This document shows positions 1-10,356 of a stretch of 64,000 nucleotides of DNA, one piece after another (within the stretch, counting starts at the first letter, position 1; every line of letters starts with the position of its first letter). Both the position numbers and the translations under genes were made by a program. Source of the stretch: Diplocarpon mali (lineage: Eukaryota; Ascomycota; Leotiomycetes; Helotiales; Drepanopezizaceae); assembly GCA_024741835.1 (NCBI GenBank), contig JAENRP010000033.1, positions 154,418-218,417 on the forward strand, in the 5' to 3' direction. The notes under the pieces are model-generated. The model had not been told where the DNA came from. It saw only the letters and a program-made list of their open reading frames with translations, and did not search any database.

Positions 1-2801
1 AATCCGAGGAGGGAATTGTTTATTTCAAGGCAGGAGAGTTTGTCACTGGTATTCTTGATAAGTCTCAGATTGGTCCTAGTGGGGGAGGCTTTGTTCACTC
101 CATACACGAAGCATACGGTCCCACTGCAGCTGGGAAGGTTCTGAGTATTCTGGGTCGTCTTCTCACGAAGTTCTTACATATGAGAGCCTTCACTTGCGGT
201 ATGGATGATCTACGACTGACTACCGAGGGTGAAAGATTACGCAGAGAGAAGCTTGTAGCTGCCAAAGATCTCGGTCTGAAGGTTGCTGCTAAGTATGTCA
301 CTCTTGATGCAAAAGACTGTACAGACACAACCCCTGAGCTTCTGGGTCGATTAGAAGATGTTCTGAGAGATGACACCAAGCAACAAGGCCTCGATATGTT
401 GATGAACAGCAGTTCTGCGATGCTGTCTTCCGATATTACCGCAGCGTGTCTGCCTTCCGGTCTGGTCAAGCAGTTTCCAAAGAATCAGATGCAGAACATG
501 ACAGTATCCGGGGCTAAGGGATCGGCCGTCAACGCCAATCTCATTTCTTGTAACCTTGGTCAACAGGTCTTGGAAGGACGTCGAGTACCAGTCATGGTTA
601 GTGGCAAATCACTCCCATGCTTCAGACCTTTCGAGACGCATATTAGAGCTGGGGGCTACATCGTCAATCGCTTCTTGACGGGAATTCGACCGCAAGAGTA
701 CTATTTTCACGCCATGGCTGGGAGAGAAGGTTTGATTGATACAGCTGTCAAGACATCCAGATCTGGATATCTGCAGAGATGTCTCATCAAGGGCATGGAA
801 GGCCTCAAGGTCGAGTATGATACTTCGGTGCGAGACTCTGACGGATCCATGGTCCAATTTCTTTACGGAGAAGACGGACTGGATGTCACAAAGCAGAAGC
901 ACTTGACAGACTTCAAATTTCTTTTACAAAATCTGAGCTCAGAGCTTTCGCAGCTGAACTATGGCGACGAGAGATACGGTACGATATTCGATGACAAAGA
1001 TGTCATAATAAAGCGAATGAAGAAGGCCCTCAAGCATGTCGCCGCCAACGATCTCAATGGTCCGGATCCAGTTCTCGCCGACTACAATCCTGGTAAATAT
1101 GGCTACGCAACGTCGGAGAAATTCTTCAGCGCATTGTCCCAGTACTTGAAGGCCAATCCTGATAGAATGGTTAAGACCAAAGAAAACCCGGGTGGAGTAG
1201 GTGTCCGAAAAGCCCTCGAGCCGGTTCTGGTCGCCAAGTACCTCAAGTCCGTCGCCGATCCTGGTGAGGCTGTTGGTATCGTCGCGGGCCAGTCCGTGGG
1301 AGAGCCTTCGACGCAAATGACCCTCAATACTTTTCATCTGGCAGGTCACTCGACCAAGAACGTCACTCTAGGTATTCCACGTTTGAGAGAGATCGTCATG
1401 ACAGCCAGCAACCACATTTCTACCCCAACGATGACGCTGAGGGTCAACCCGGAACTTACACATGAGGATGGGGAGAAGTTTGCAAAGGCTATCAGTATGC
1501 TTTCTCTTGCAGCCGTGCTAGACCAAGCAACCGTTCAAGAGCGTATCGGAAGCGGTATTGCTTACTCACAAGCCAAAATATTCGATATCCACATCAAGCT
1601 TTTCCCCTCCAACGAATACGCTGAGACATACGCAATCGAGATTGAGGACGTCCTTCATACCTTGGAAAAGAGGTTTGCCCCGAAGCTACAGCAACTCGCG
1701 CGCAAAGCACACGGCAAGAAAAGGGGTGAGATGAGGGCTTCTGCGAATACTGCAGGCGTTCCCGAGATTGGAAAATCCGTGGGTAATGTCGAAGAAGCAA
1801 GACCTGATGCCGAGAGAGAGGTTAATGGGGAGGACGACGACGAAGATGGAGATGACGATGCTACGAATGACAAACAAAGAGGTAACCGCTCAGAAGCTGT
1901 CAGTTACGCGGCGAATGATGAAGACGATGACAAGGTTCAGGCTCAAATGCAACAAGAAGCCGAACCTGAGGAAGACGAAGATATAGAGGATGAGGGAATT
2001 GGAGGTTCGCCACGTGAGCCTGGTAGCGATAACGACGAGGACAGCACCAAGGTGCGGCATACGCAGACGGGCTCTGCTGCTGCGGATGAGCGTGAAGCCC
2101 GAGTCAGACGCAAGAGCAGCGACATAACTAAATTCCGCTGTGACGAGTCGGCAGGAGAGTGGTGTGATGTCACACTCGAATATGATGCAGAAGTAGACAA
2201 AGTGCTCATGCTTACAGTCGTTGAAGACGCCCTCCGCCAATCTCTCATTCAACAGATCGATGGCATCGCAGTATGCACCTACGTGCCCGACGAAAAGATC
2301 CCTGACCCTGTCACCGGTAAGCAAATTGAGGTTCCCGTCGTACATACGGCAGGTGTCAATCTTCAAGCAATGCACAACTACCCTCACATTATAAATCCCA
2401 ACACTATCTCCACCAACGATATCGCAGCCATGCTTAACAACTACGGTGTAGAGGCCTGCCGCGCGGCTATCATCCAGGAATTGTCAGGCGTTTTCGGTGG
2501 TCACGGGATCAGTGTCGATCACAGACACTTGAACCTGATCGCAGATTTTATGACGAGAGGCGGAGGATTCAGCCCCTTCAACAGAAACGGTCTGAGAGGC
2601 ACTGTGAGCCCGTTTATGAAGATGAGTTTCGAGACTACAGTTGCGTTCTTGGCGGATGCAGTCAGTGAGGGTGATTGGGACGACCTGTCGAGCCCAAGTT
2701 CGAGGATTGTCGTTGGAAAAACGAGCAAGGTTGGCACTGGAGCTTTTGATGTGCTAACAAAAGTGCCAACGGCGAAAGGTGACGAAGATACTGTGGTCTG
2801 A
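1..2801 (+). CDS. RPA190: DNA-directed RNA polymerase I largest subunit (A190), 3' part
   Basis: This is the catalytic large subunit of RNA polymerase I, which transcribes the 35S rDNA in the nucleolus. The frame is open from the left edge (first full codon at base 3) to TGA at 2799-2801, giving about 932 residues, so the N-terminal part with the clamp and the metal-binding NADFDGD site lies outside the window. Visible landmarks are the bridge helix region (RPQEYYFHAMAGREGLIDTA, window residues about 230-250) and the segment before the trigger loop and the loop itself (VAGQSVGEPSTQMTLNTFHL, about 426-445). An acidic, low-complexity insertion of roughly 100 residues (about 600-700) matches the place of the A190 'expander'/DNA-mimicking loop in the jaw. 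The C-terminal GVEACRAAIIQEL and HGISVDHRHLNLIADFMT segments are typical of the family, and the TRGG and SPF residues further on favour Pol I. No intron is seen in this part. A 102-bp gap of Ns begins 57 bp after the stop. Confidence 0.96.
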   Translation, partial: SEEGIVYFKAGEFVTGILDKSQIGPSGGGFVHSIHEAYGPTAAGKVLSILGRLLTKFLHMRAFTCGMDDLRLTTEGERLRREKLVAAKDLGLKVAAKYVTLDAKDCTDTTPELLGRLEDVLRDDTKQQGLDMLMNSSSAMLSSDITAACLPSGLVKQFPKNQMQNMTVSGAKGSAVNANLISCNLGQQVLEGRRVPVMVSGKSLPCFRPFETHIRAGGYIVNRFLTGIRPQEYYFHAMAGREGLIDTAVKTSRSGYLQRCLIKGMEGLKVEYDTSVRDSDGSMVQFLYGEDGLDVTKQKHLTDFKFLLQNLSSELSQLNYGDERYGTIFDDKDVIIKRMKKALKHVAANDLNGPDPVLADYNPGKYGYATSEKFFSALSQYLKANPDRMVKTKENPGGVGVRKALEPVLVAKYLKSVADPGEAVGIVAGQSVGEPSTQMTLNTFHLAGHSTKNVTLGIPRLREIVMTASNHISTPTMTLRVNPELTHEDGEKFAKAISMLSLAAVLDQATVQERIGSGIAYSQAKIFDIHIKLFPSNEYAETYAIEIEDVLHTLEKRFAPKLQQLARKAHGKKRGEMRASANTAGVPEIGKSVGNVEEARPDAEREVNGEDDDEDGDDDATNDKQRGNRSEAVSYAANDEDDDKVQAQMQQEAEPEEDEDIEDEGIGGSPREPGSDNDEDSTKVRHTQTGSAAADEREARVRRKSSDITKFRCDESAGEWCDVTLEYDAEVDKVLMLTVVEDALRQSLIQQIDGIAVCTYVPDEKIPDPVTGKQIEVPVVHTAGVNLQAMHNYPHIINPNTISTNDIAAMLNNYGVEACRAAIIQELSGVFGGHGISVDHRHLNLIADFMTRGGGFSPFNRNGLRGTVSPFMKMSFETTVAFLADAVSEGDWDDLSSPSSRIVVGKTSKVGTGAFDVLTKVPTAKGDEDTVV

Positions 2802-2857
2802 GGAGAACCTTCACTCGACATGTAATTACTTGAAAACCGTGGAGTTTTTGCCGGGGG

Positions 2858-2959
2858 NNNNNNNNNNNNNNNNNNNNNNNNNNNNNNNNNNNNNNNNNNN
2901 NNNNNNNNNNNNNNNNNNNNNNNNNNNNNNNNNNNNNNNNNNNNNNNNNNNNNNNNNNN
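2858..2959. other. Assembly gap (102 N)
   Basis: An unbroken run of N just downstream of the RPA190 stop. Its true length and content cannot be known from this window. Confidence 0.99.
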
Positions 2960-3801
2960 ATTTGTAGAAGCAAGTAGCAGAAGTCTGTCGCAAATGATAT
3001 GTCTGATCGCATCACATCCACAGGGGGCTCTTTGTTCCTCCACAGTTGTAATCCATATCTGGGCAGGGGTATCAGCCTGACCGAAACAATGTTTGGTTCC
3101 GCGTCGAGATTCGGTGTATGCCGTGATTGGTTTGGCCAAGGACTAGCAAGAGCACTCTCGATGACTTTGCAAACTTCGCAAACTTCCCACCCCACGGTCT
3201 TCATATGCAGGCCAACTATCGGCTTTTTCCCGGCCACAGAAGCGACGCAAGCAAGGAAGAAGATCGCACGATCATCAAATCTTCCATCTTCCCAAGCACG
3301 AGGAGCAGCACCTGCAGCCACAGAGAGCGGAGAGCGCCGGTGCCAGCACTGACAGACAGAGAGTACTTGATCGACCCCAACGAGGCAAGTTTGATTCTGG
3401 GCGTACGGTAGAGCAGCCGTGCATCCTTGTCGATTGTCCGAGGTGAGGCATGCGTGCCGGTCGGGTCTCGAGCTGGAATCACCTCGGAATTTCAAGTCAG
3501 GCCTGAAAGCTCGCGGAAGACCGTCACGCCGAAGATCCTCTCGGTAGAGCGTTCCTGCGCAGGTCGATAGGAAGCTCGGTATAGAGAGCATCAGAGACTA
3601 GATTCTCCCCGCCAGCCCGGCGCAGGCCGGGAAAGTCAACAGAGGAACACCCCCTGACCTCTTTACGCGAAATCGCGCCCTCGGTTGCGTATCCCAGTCC
3701 CGGGCCACGTGCAGCGTCGCGCGACCACGACGACCTCCGACTCGGCGCGACTCCAACCCAGCCAGAGGCGCTCACGGCAGTGCAGCAGCACCGAACGAGC
3801 G
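2960..3801 (+). other. Intergenic region and ORC6 upstream DNA
   Basis: No gene is supported here. GC content rises sharply from about 3,600 onward into ORC6. The 3' terminator of RPA190 presumably lies in or beside the N gap. The last 300 bp are the likely promoter and 5'UTR of ORC6. Open frames in the segment are short and do not resemble known proteins. Confidence 0.6.
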
Positions 3802-4994
3802 ATGAGCCGGCCAGTCGAGCAGGCGCTTGCGAATCTGATCCCCCGCCACTCGGGCTCGCTCCCCGCCGAGCTCATCGACCTCGCCAACAGCCTGCTGGCG
3901 CAGTCGCGCAACAAATGCAGCAACCTGAAGCCCGAGGAGGAGGTTGCGCGGGTCTACGCCAGTGCGAATCTGGCGTGCGAGAGGTGAACCCCTCCTGCTC
4001 TGCGTCCCGGGCGGCACCGCGGAGAGGCGCCAGCGGCTGACCGGCGGAGCGCAGGCTGAAAACATCCCTCGACCTCCCCCCCATCGAGCCCCGGCCCCCG
4101 ATCCCGCCGCGCGTGTACAAGCAGCTCTATGCGTACCTCGACCGGGCCCTGGTCTCCAGCGCCGCACGGCAGCGGGCGAGGGCCACCGCGGGGAAGGGCG
4201 CGAGGACGCCGAGCCGGGCTCTGCCGCAGCGCTTGACGCCTAGCAAGGAGAAGAGCCTGGAGGGCTTCCAGAGCCAGCGGAGCGCGAAGAAGGGATTGCT
4301 CTTCTCGGGAGAGCAGGCCAGGGATGCGAAGGTCCCGAGGTGGGTGGCTCCCGTCGTGAGGCTGCTGTGCAGGGAGATGCAGACTCGGAGGGCGGTGCCG
4401 CATATCCTGGCGGGCGTGGAGAGTATACTGTGCTTGCCGTGTCCGGAGGGCGAGAGGGGGGTGGAGGGGAAGATCCCGGCGCTGGTGGCCATGGTCTGGT
4501 TCTTTGTGGTGGTCAGGATGAGGGGGCCAAGAGGCCAGGCTCTCGAGGGGGTGAAGAGGACGGAGAGGGTCCGGGACGTGTTGAGGGGCGCAAAGGACGA
4601 CGAGAGAGTCTTGGAGAGGGTGGGTGGGGACGAGGCAGCTTGGGCTGGATGGGAGGCCGTGGAGCCGAGGGACGTCAACGCCTGGAGGAAGGAGATCGCG
4701 AACAAGGGGTGGAAGGACCTGGATTGGTACCGCAACATTGGCGAGGGCGTGGGCGTCGACGGAGACGAGGAAGCGGAAGACGAGGAGATGCCGGATGGAG
4801 ACGCGGATGAGGTGGTCCTCCCCGAGAAGGGCCGGATGAGGGCCGGAACGATGATCCAGGAGCAGTTCCGCGTCACGCGGGCGAGGAGATTGGAGTACGA
4901 GGAGTGGAAGAGCGCTCTCCTCGCAAAGATTTCGGAGATGAGTGCGGATGGGTACACGGAGGATGGCGCAGCTGAGGGAGGTGGCCGGCGATGA
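3802..4994 (+). CDS. ORC6: Origin recognition complex subunit 6
   Basis: This is an ORC6 homologue, a subunit of the complex that marks replication origins and helps load the MCM helicase. The model is join(3802..3983, 4055..4994), 373 residues. The 71-bp intron runs from GTGAAC to GCGCAG, and splicing restores the conserved stretch ANLACERLKTSLDLPP IEPRPPIPPR (written here in two pieces). The start was chosen at MSRPVEQALANLIPRHSG, which is the conserved fungal Orc6 beginning; an in-frame codon run upstream does not look like the family. The N-terminal helical TFIIB-like domain covers about residues 1-100, followed by a basic S/T/P-rich linker with possible CDK sites (RTPSR, LTPSK) and a C-terminal acidic stretch. 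Codon third positions are extremely G/C-rich, unlike RPA190 or the downstream genes. A 370-residue open frame on the opposite strand (3954-5066) is a by-product of this GC bias. Confidence 0.9.
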
Positions 4995-7533
4995 TTGAGA
5001 GCAGATCGTTGAAGAGAGATACCCGGAATCGACACCCAGGCTGCAGACGATCGTGAACAGTCTCAACTTTTGATCTCAGGCGCGTGGATGTGATGTACTC
5101 GACGCTTTCTCATTCTGCTATGCCACTCTATGCTACGGGTACGGTACGCGACTACGAACTTCGATCGTGCTTCTCACATGTCCCTGACCTCATCACCCAT
5201 CGTCCCTGAGATGCTCCGCACGCCTTCTTCCAGGAAGCTGACAGCCACCCCGTGCTCTGAGCCGCCGCCTCTCCACTCCGCGGGAATGGTGGTCTCGCCC
5301 CCCTCCGGTCACTCACTCTCTCACTCCCACAAGGCGTCAGCTCCGTCGACCGCACACCAGCCTCGTGCCGCACGAAACGACCTGTGACGAGAGAAGAACA
5401 CATGTCCGTACTCTTTTGCGCCCGGGCCGCAAGCTGTATGTCCGGTAGGCTGGGTACTGGGTTTTCTGCCGGGGCTGGGCAGCTGTGCAGGGCCAGTCCC
5501 ATGCCCGCATGGCGCGGGTGCGCGATCGCATCATACCCGAGGCCGGCCTGCTTCACGGCGAGCAGGACAGCTGTGGTATTCCTCCTGGGGAGGCTTGCGA
5601 GACGGTAGTGTCGAGGGACGATGGGGGTGTGTTTGCGGTCGGTGATAGTCCCGGGTCGGCTCTCTGGCGACTGTGCAGGCCGCACGAGACTACGGCGTCT
5701 AGGAGGCGGGGCACAGAGGAGTTTGCTGATGGCGATAGCTCGGGATCGTGATACTTGTCTCTGGCTTCTGGCGGCTGGCTTGAGCCGGTGCCGTGTTCAT
5801 ATGCTGGATCTATGGTGGTGCTTGCTAGGTTCGGGCAGCTTTCGTGCCGATCGATTTCCTCGCCGTTGACGTGAGATTCGGCCCCGAGAGGTGGAGCTCG
5901 GAGTGGCAGGGAATTATCCAGCAGGATCCTTTTTCAGTGCCGTCGGTTACTTGGTGGTCGGCGTGAAGCATGGTCAGGAGGCTCTCCACGAGCCCCTCGT
6001 CACTCTCGTCACATTGAGAGTGCGGGAGCAAAAATTGAATGTCCGAATCATGGTTGTGCTTCTCTAGGCTTGCCTTTCCACCGCAGTGATTTGAAATCTA
6101 GCTCCTGCCGTCCGGTCTTGCACGGGCACGTCGATTCTGCCCAAGTCACTCCTTTGTCTGTACTATGAGTCTGATAGTGCAAGCACGCCGTCCCATACTC
6201 AGCGCGTGCTGCAGTGCTCCCGGGTTCAAGGACCTGAAACCGCAGGACCTCCCGTGCCGTTCCAGCTGCAGCATCTATGGTGCGTCGGAGAATAGGGGAT
6301 TTATAAGTGCGATGGTACTGCATACCAAGAGCGCGTGGAGATTTCAGAGCCGCGTAGGCCGCCTGCTCTAGTTGGAGAACGCGCACCGCTTCCATAGCGA
6401 AGGCTTTGGGGAAGCCTGTGGCCATGAGTAGCGGGTGAGATCCATGAATAATTTGGGGCTGTCCGGGGGTACAGTGCGGGCTTCCACTGAGAGATCTGTG
6501 TTCGTCCAAGTGCTTCGCGACCTGGGGAGAGGGCTCGAAGGTTACAACGCAGGCGTGAGCTGTGGCTGAACTTTGAAAGGGACCAGGCAAGCCGTTGACG
6601 TCGTCAAGATGCTGTGCGGCAGTAGCTAGGTCTTTTGGGGGTTGGAACGGCACAAGATATCTGACGATGCTAAGCAAGCAGCTGAGAGGAACTTCATCAG
6701 CCTCACATGCGAAGCACTCTGCCCGTAGCTCTTTTACATTAATCGCGATTGAATGCACGCCATAAGAGAGCTTGTCCAGGATTTAATCAAGCTAGAATGC
6801 ATGCATAGACCAAAAACGCCAAGTAGATTATACCCACACAAGGATCAGAGAGGCAAGAGAAAAAGAAGAATAATAAAACGGAGAAAAAGAAGACGGTCTC
6901 CTCAATGAATAAGAATTCCGGCCCGTGGTCGACCAACTCGCAGGAAGGAAAAACGTCTGGATGGGAGACCTGAAACTGAAGCTCTGGTTCTGTGCGCCGA
7001 GACAGCAGGGCTTGGACTCCCTTGCTTTGCGTGGGCACCTTCAGCCAACGTGTGAAGCTGCTGCTGCTGCTCGATTCCGAATCTCCGCTTGCGAAGAATC
7101 TCCTCGGTTGCACGTCTGTTGCGAATAGCGAAAAAAAGAAAGGAAACCGCTTGTTGAGCAGTGGCTGAACCTGATCAGCTTCTGTTTGGCCCAGACCCTC
7201 TCGCTCTGCCGTGATCTGATTTGTCATGTGATGCGATGTGATGCGACGGAGCACCAGAGCCCGACTCCAGGAGATGGATCTCGATTTCAGGTGGGGTCGG
7301 CGAGTGGCAACGTGTACGGCCCAAGCAGATCTGGCACAGGCTACGACGGCAGCAATTGGCTGAGAGATACCAAAAAGACATCTGTGAGCGTTGGAAGTTC
7401 TGTGGTGTCGTGGAATGCCTGACACCTCATCTCAGAGGCTGTTCGGGCTTGAAGGACACCCGGTCGGACATGTTGGGTCTAGGAAACCCGAAGATGTGAG
7501 CGTCGAACGGGAACATTGGAGTGTTGGCGTGTA

Positions 7534-7581
7534 GAGAGCTGGAGAGCTGGAAAGCTGGAGAGCTGGAGTATTGGAGTGCTG
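7534..7581. repeat. 8-bp tandem repeat, six units
   Basis: Six consecutive 8-bp units based on GAGAGCTG. Units 1, 2 and 4 are identical, unit 3 has one change, and units 5-6 are more diverged (GAGTATTG, GAGTGCTG). Confidence 0.85.
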
Positions 7582-8390
7582 GCGACTTACGGGAAGAAGA
7601 GGGAAAAGGGGGGAGTTAGCCGAACGCCCTCGAGCTTGGCCGTTCGGTAAACATACCCGTCTCCTTCGACTTTGCATGAGTGTGCAGGATGAAGACTGAC
7701 GGTGTACACAGTACGGCAGACCAGAAAAAGAAATCATGAGCCCAGACCTCCAATGTTCGCAGAGAAACACCGCCGGCCGAAGCTCCACATGGCGTCAGTT
7801 CTGCAGTGATTCGCACCACACCAGCGCCACTGTACTTTGGCGAGATATAATCGCAGAAGCCTTGGACCTGGCGACCAAGATCAGCCTCCTGCAAGACGAA
7901 GTTATCATTCTTCGTGCCTTGGCCGTCGGCAGCTGGGCAAAAAGACTGCACTAGAGAGGAATCAAGGCTTCTCGCCGCGTCTACGCCTTTGACGTCCGGG
8001 ACTACCGGCAGGGGTGGTGGGTTCGGAGTCGAGCAGACCAGGTGGTTTAGAGTTCGAACTTGTACGAAGGATAATCTGTCCGGACCGGGTATAGCAGCGT
8101 ACACCAGAGCACGACACATCTGCCAGGATTCCGGATTTTGGATGAACGATGGACCTTGGAACCAGCTGCGTTCAGTCCGGCCACACGAGAGAGTTCTGTA
8201 CACTGCACGGCAGAGGGGGGCGCAGAGGAGGATATGGGTCAGAGAGATAGTACGGCCATCCAGTACCGAAGAAGAACATAACCCCACGCCCCATACTGTA
8301 CAGTCAGTAGCTATGTCAATCTCCAGACCTTGGGTTGGTATCTGTTCCTCCACACAGAGCATCCTGCCAACACGTATTGTACTGTGTACT

Positions 8391-8417
8391 CTGCTGTGCT
8401 GTGCTGTGCTGTGTTGC
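8391..8417. repeat. CTGTG pentanucleotide repeat
   Basis: Four perfect copies of CTGTG at 8394-8413 with partial copies at each side. Confidence 0.85.
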
Positions 8418-8750
8418 AGGGGACTGTATCATCTGGTAGTGATCATCGAGGGGAAATGGAACTGGCACCAAGGCATGCATCCTCCAGCAAGCGGGGTTCT
8501 CGTTCCTACGGCCGTGGGGGGGGGGGAGGGGCATACACTCACTCTGATGAAGCCGGAATGAAGTAAAGTGCCCTCGCCGTGATGGAAGACCGGGAGGCCA
8601 TGGGCCAGTTGTGGCTTGATCGATGCATTGCGGTACGTGGATGTGTGAATGTCTAGACCACCGAGGCCACCTCCGTCCAGGTGAGATGCGAGTAGGTAGG
8701 TATCTTTGGGTTTGAGGTTGAGGTTGGAGTTGGAGGGAGGTGGGGAGGTA

Positions 8751-8790
8751 GGTCGGTAAGGTTTGGTAAGGCTTGGTAAGGTTTGGTGGG
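8751..8790. repeat. 10-bp tandem repeat, four units
   Basis: Four 10-bp units related to GTTTGGTAAG (variants GGTCGGTAAG, GCTTGGTAAG, GTTTGGTGGG). It follows a G-rich stretch of GAGGTTG/GGAGTTG steps at 8711-8748. Confidence 0.8.
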
Positions 8791-8910
8791 TACGGCCCAG
8801 AGCGGTACGGACCAGAGGGGGTCGCAGGAGTAGATAGTACCAAGATGGTATATATAGTAGGTCCCTACCTATACAGTAGCTATACATAGTATCTACTGAG
8901 CATATACCAT

Positions 8911-9030
8911 ATACCGGGTATATACCGAGTGTATATCGAGTGAGCTGTGTATACCGGGTAAATACCGAGTGTATATCGAGTGAACTGTGTATACCGAGTC
9001 AATACCGAGTGTATATCGAGTAGTGCCGGG
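8911..9030. repeat. 40-bp minisatellite, three copies
   Basis: Three consecutive 40-bp units start at 8911, 8951 and 8991. Each contains ATACCG, then ATACCGAGTGTATATCGAGT. Copies 1 and 2 differ at only a few positions, and copy 3 is conserved over its first 32 bp. Within a unit the motif ATACCG occurs twice, so the 40-mer itself probably arose by duplication of a shorter step. Confidence 0.9.
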
Positions 9031-9185
9031 ATGGCATGGGAGGGGATAAGATTCCACAGCAAGGTAGACCGACCACAGCACTAGCACCGAGAGGATGGGA
9101 TGTTGACTGTGGTATAGTTGAACAAAGTGTCCCGGGAAGAGTCGAGTGGATGACACCTTTGATACACAAGGTTCCTCTGGGGGGN

Positions 9186-9503
9186 TTATATGTATATATA
9201 CATCTCTCTCTCTTCTCTCCCTTTCTCTCTTATATATAATTTTCTCTCCCTGTATCACTCTCTCCCATTGTATCACACTCTCTCCCATATATATAACCCT
9301 CTCTCTGACATATATAACTCCCTCTCTTACAAATATACATATACATACATACATAACTTTCCCTCCCATATATATATATATATCCCGCTCTCTTATACAT
9401 ATAATTCTCGCTCCCATATATAACCCCCTCNCCCCGTATATACCTCTCCCCCATATATACCTCTCCCCCATATATACCTCTCCTCCATATAAACCCCCTC
9501 TCC
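9186..9503. repeat. Composite TA/CT low-complexity tract
   Basis: About 320 bp made almost only of TATATA blocks alternating with CTCTCCC/CTCTCTC blocks. Near the right end it becomes a regular repeat of about 18 bp (CTCTCCCCCATATATAC). Single ambiguous bases at 9185 and 9431 suggest sequencing or assembly trouble in this tract. Confidence 0.9.
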
Positions 9504-9764
9504 CTCCGAGTCATTCATGTAGATATGCAAGAGTATCATCAAGTTGGTCGGTCGGTAGGTATTCCGGGCCAAAGAGAGAACTGCAACGTCCAACAGACAC
9601 AGAACCGACTCCGCCGACGTAGGAGACAACGGTATGTGTCGTGAGTGTCCTTTTCCAGGGGCCGGCCAGCTTCGCATTCTGAGAACGAATAGGAGGCGCG
9701 TGCTCCGGGCTTACATCCCAGCAAACGCAAAGCCGCTAGACTAAACTACTCTCTACTCTAGCGG

Positions 9765-9950
9765 GAGGGTCACTCGAGCTAAACCACCCGGTACCTTTCA
9801 CTCTCTCATTCATCCGCTCTGCTCGCACCCTCCATCCCCTCCTCATCGCCGCTCCTATCCTCACTCCTTCAACTTGACTCTCCTCTCCATCACCTGAGCT
9901 TCCCTTTATCCTCCCCTCCTCCCCCCACTCCTTTCCCATCCCTGGCCCGT
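9765..9950 (+). promoter_or_regulatory. Pyrimidine-rich promoter tract upstream of the kinesin gene
   Basis: A strongly C/T-biased stretch on the plus strand some 400-600 bp before the kinesin start. C/T-rich tracts near transcription starts are typical of filamentous ascomycete promoters. The assignment to the kinesin gene is an inference from position and orientation. Confidence 0.45.
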
Positions 9951-10356
9951 GGACGTCCGGCGCCTTTCATCTTCAACCGACACGACACGCTCAAATTGTA
10001 CTGACCTTCCTTTCCGTGTCTAATCTTGCGCGACCTGGCAGCCCGCGCATTCCGCCAACCTCGACCATCACTGCATCTCATTAAAAATCCAAGCGCGCTG
10101 AGCGAATCACAGAGCCTGCCAGACAAGCGACGAAATAATTCACTGGGGCTCCCTGGGAAAGGAGGTGTCTGAGACCTCACGGGCCATTATCTTTCACCTC
10201 CGACTCTGCGACATGAGACGAGCAGCTGCTTTGTAGACAAGATCTCATCCGACAGTTGCCTAGCACAACTTGACATCTCCCCACCACACCACACCACCAC
10301 GACACGACCTCTCCAACAACACCGCATCTTGGCGCAACAGAGGATTCACCGGAGCC

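Larger units (their letters stand above)
4995..10356. other. 5.3 kb gene-poor, repeat-rich intergenic region
   Basis: No protein gene can be supported. Open frames on both strands (for example 6048-6758 and 7616-8362, both minus) have no recognisable domain, no family-like start and no sensible splice continuation. The left part (to about 6,500) stays GC-rich like ORC6, and the right part holds several short tandem repeats listed separately. The last 600 bp are pyrimidine-rich promoter sequence for the kinesin gene. A non-coding RNA or a lineage-specific small gene cannot be excluded. Confidence 0.6.

Noticed and set aside
3954..5066. 370-codon open frame on the minus strand
   Set aside because: It is antisense to ORC6; GC-rich codons in ORC6 lack stops on the reverse strand. 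No family features.
6048..6758. 236-codon minus-strand open frame
   Set aside because: No recognisable domain, no conserved-looking motif, no supported splice partners.
7616..8362. 248-codon minus-strand open frame
   Set aside because: Lies in simple-repeat-rich spacer and its sequence looks random.
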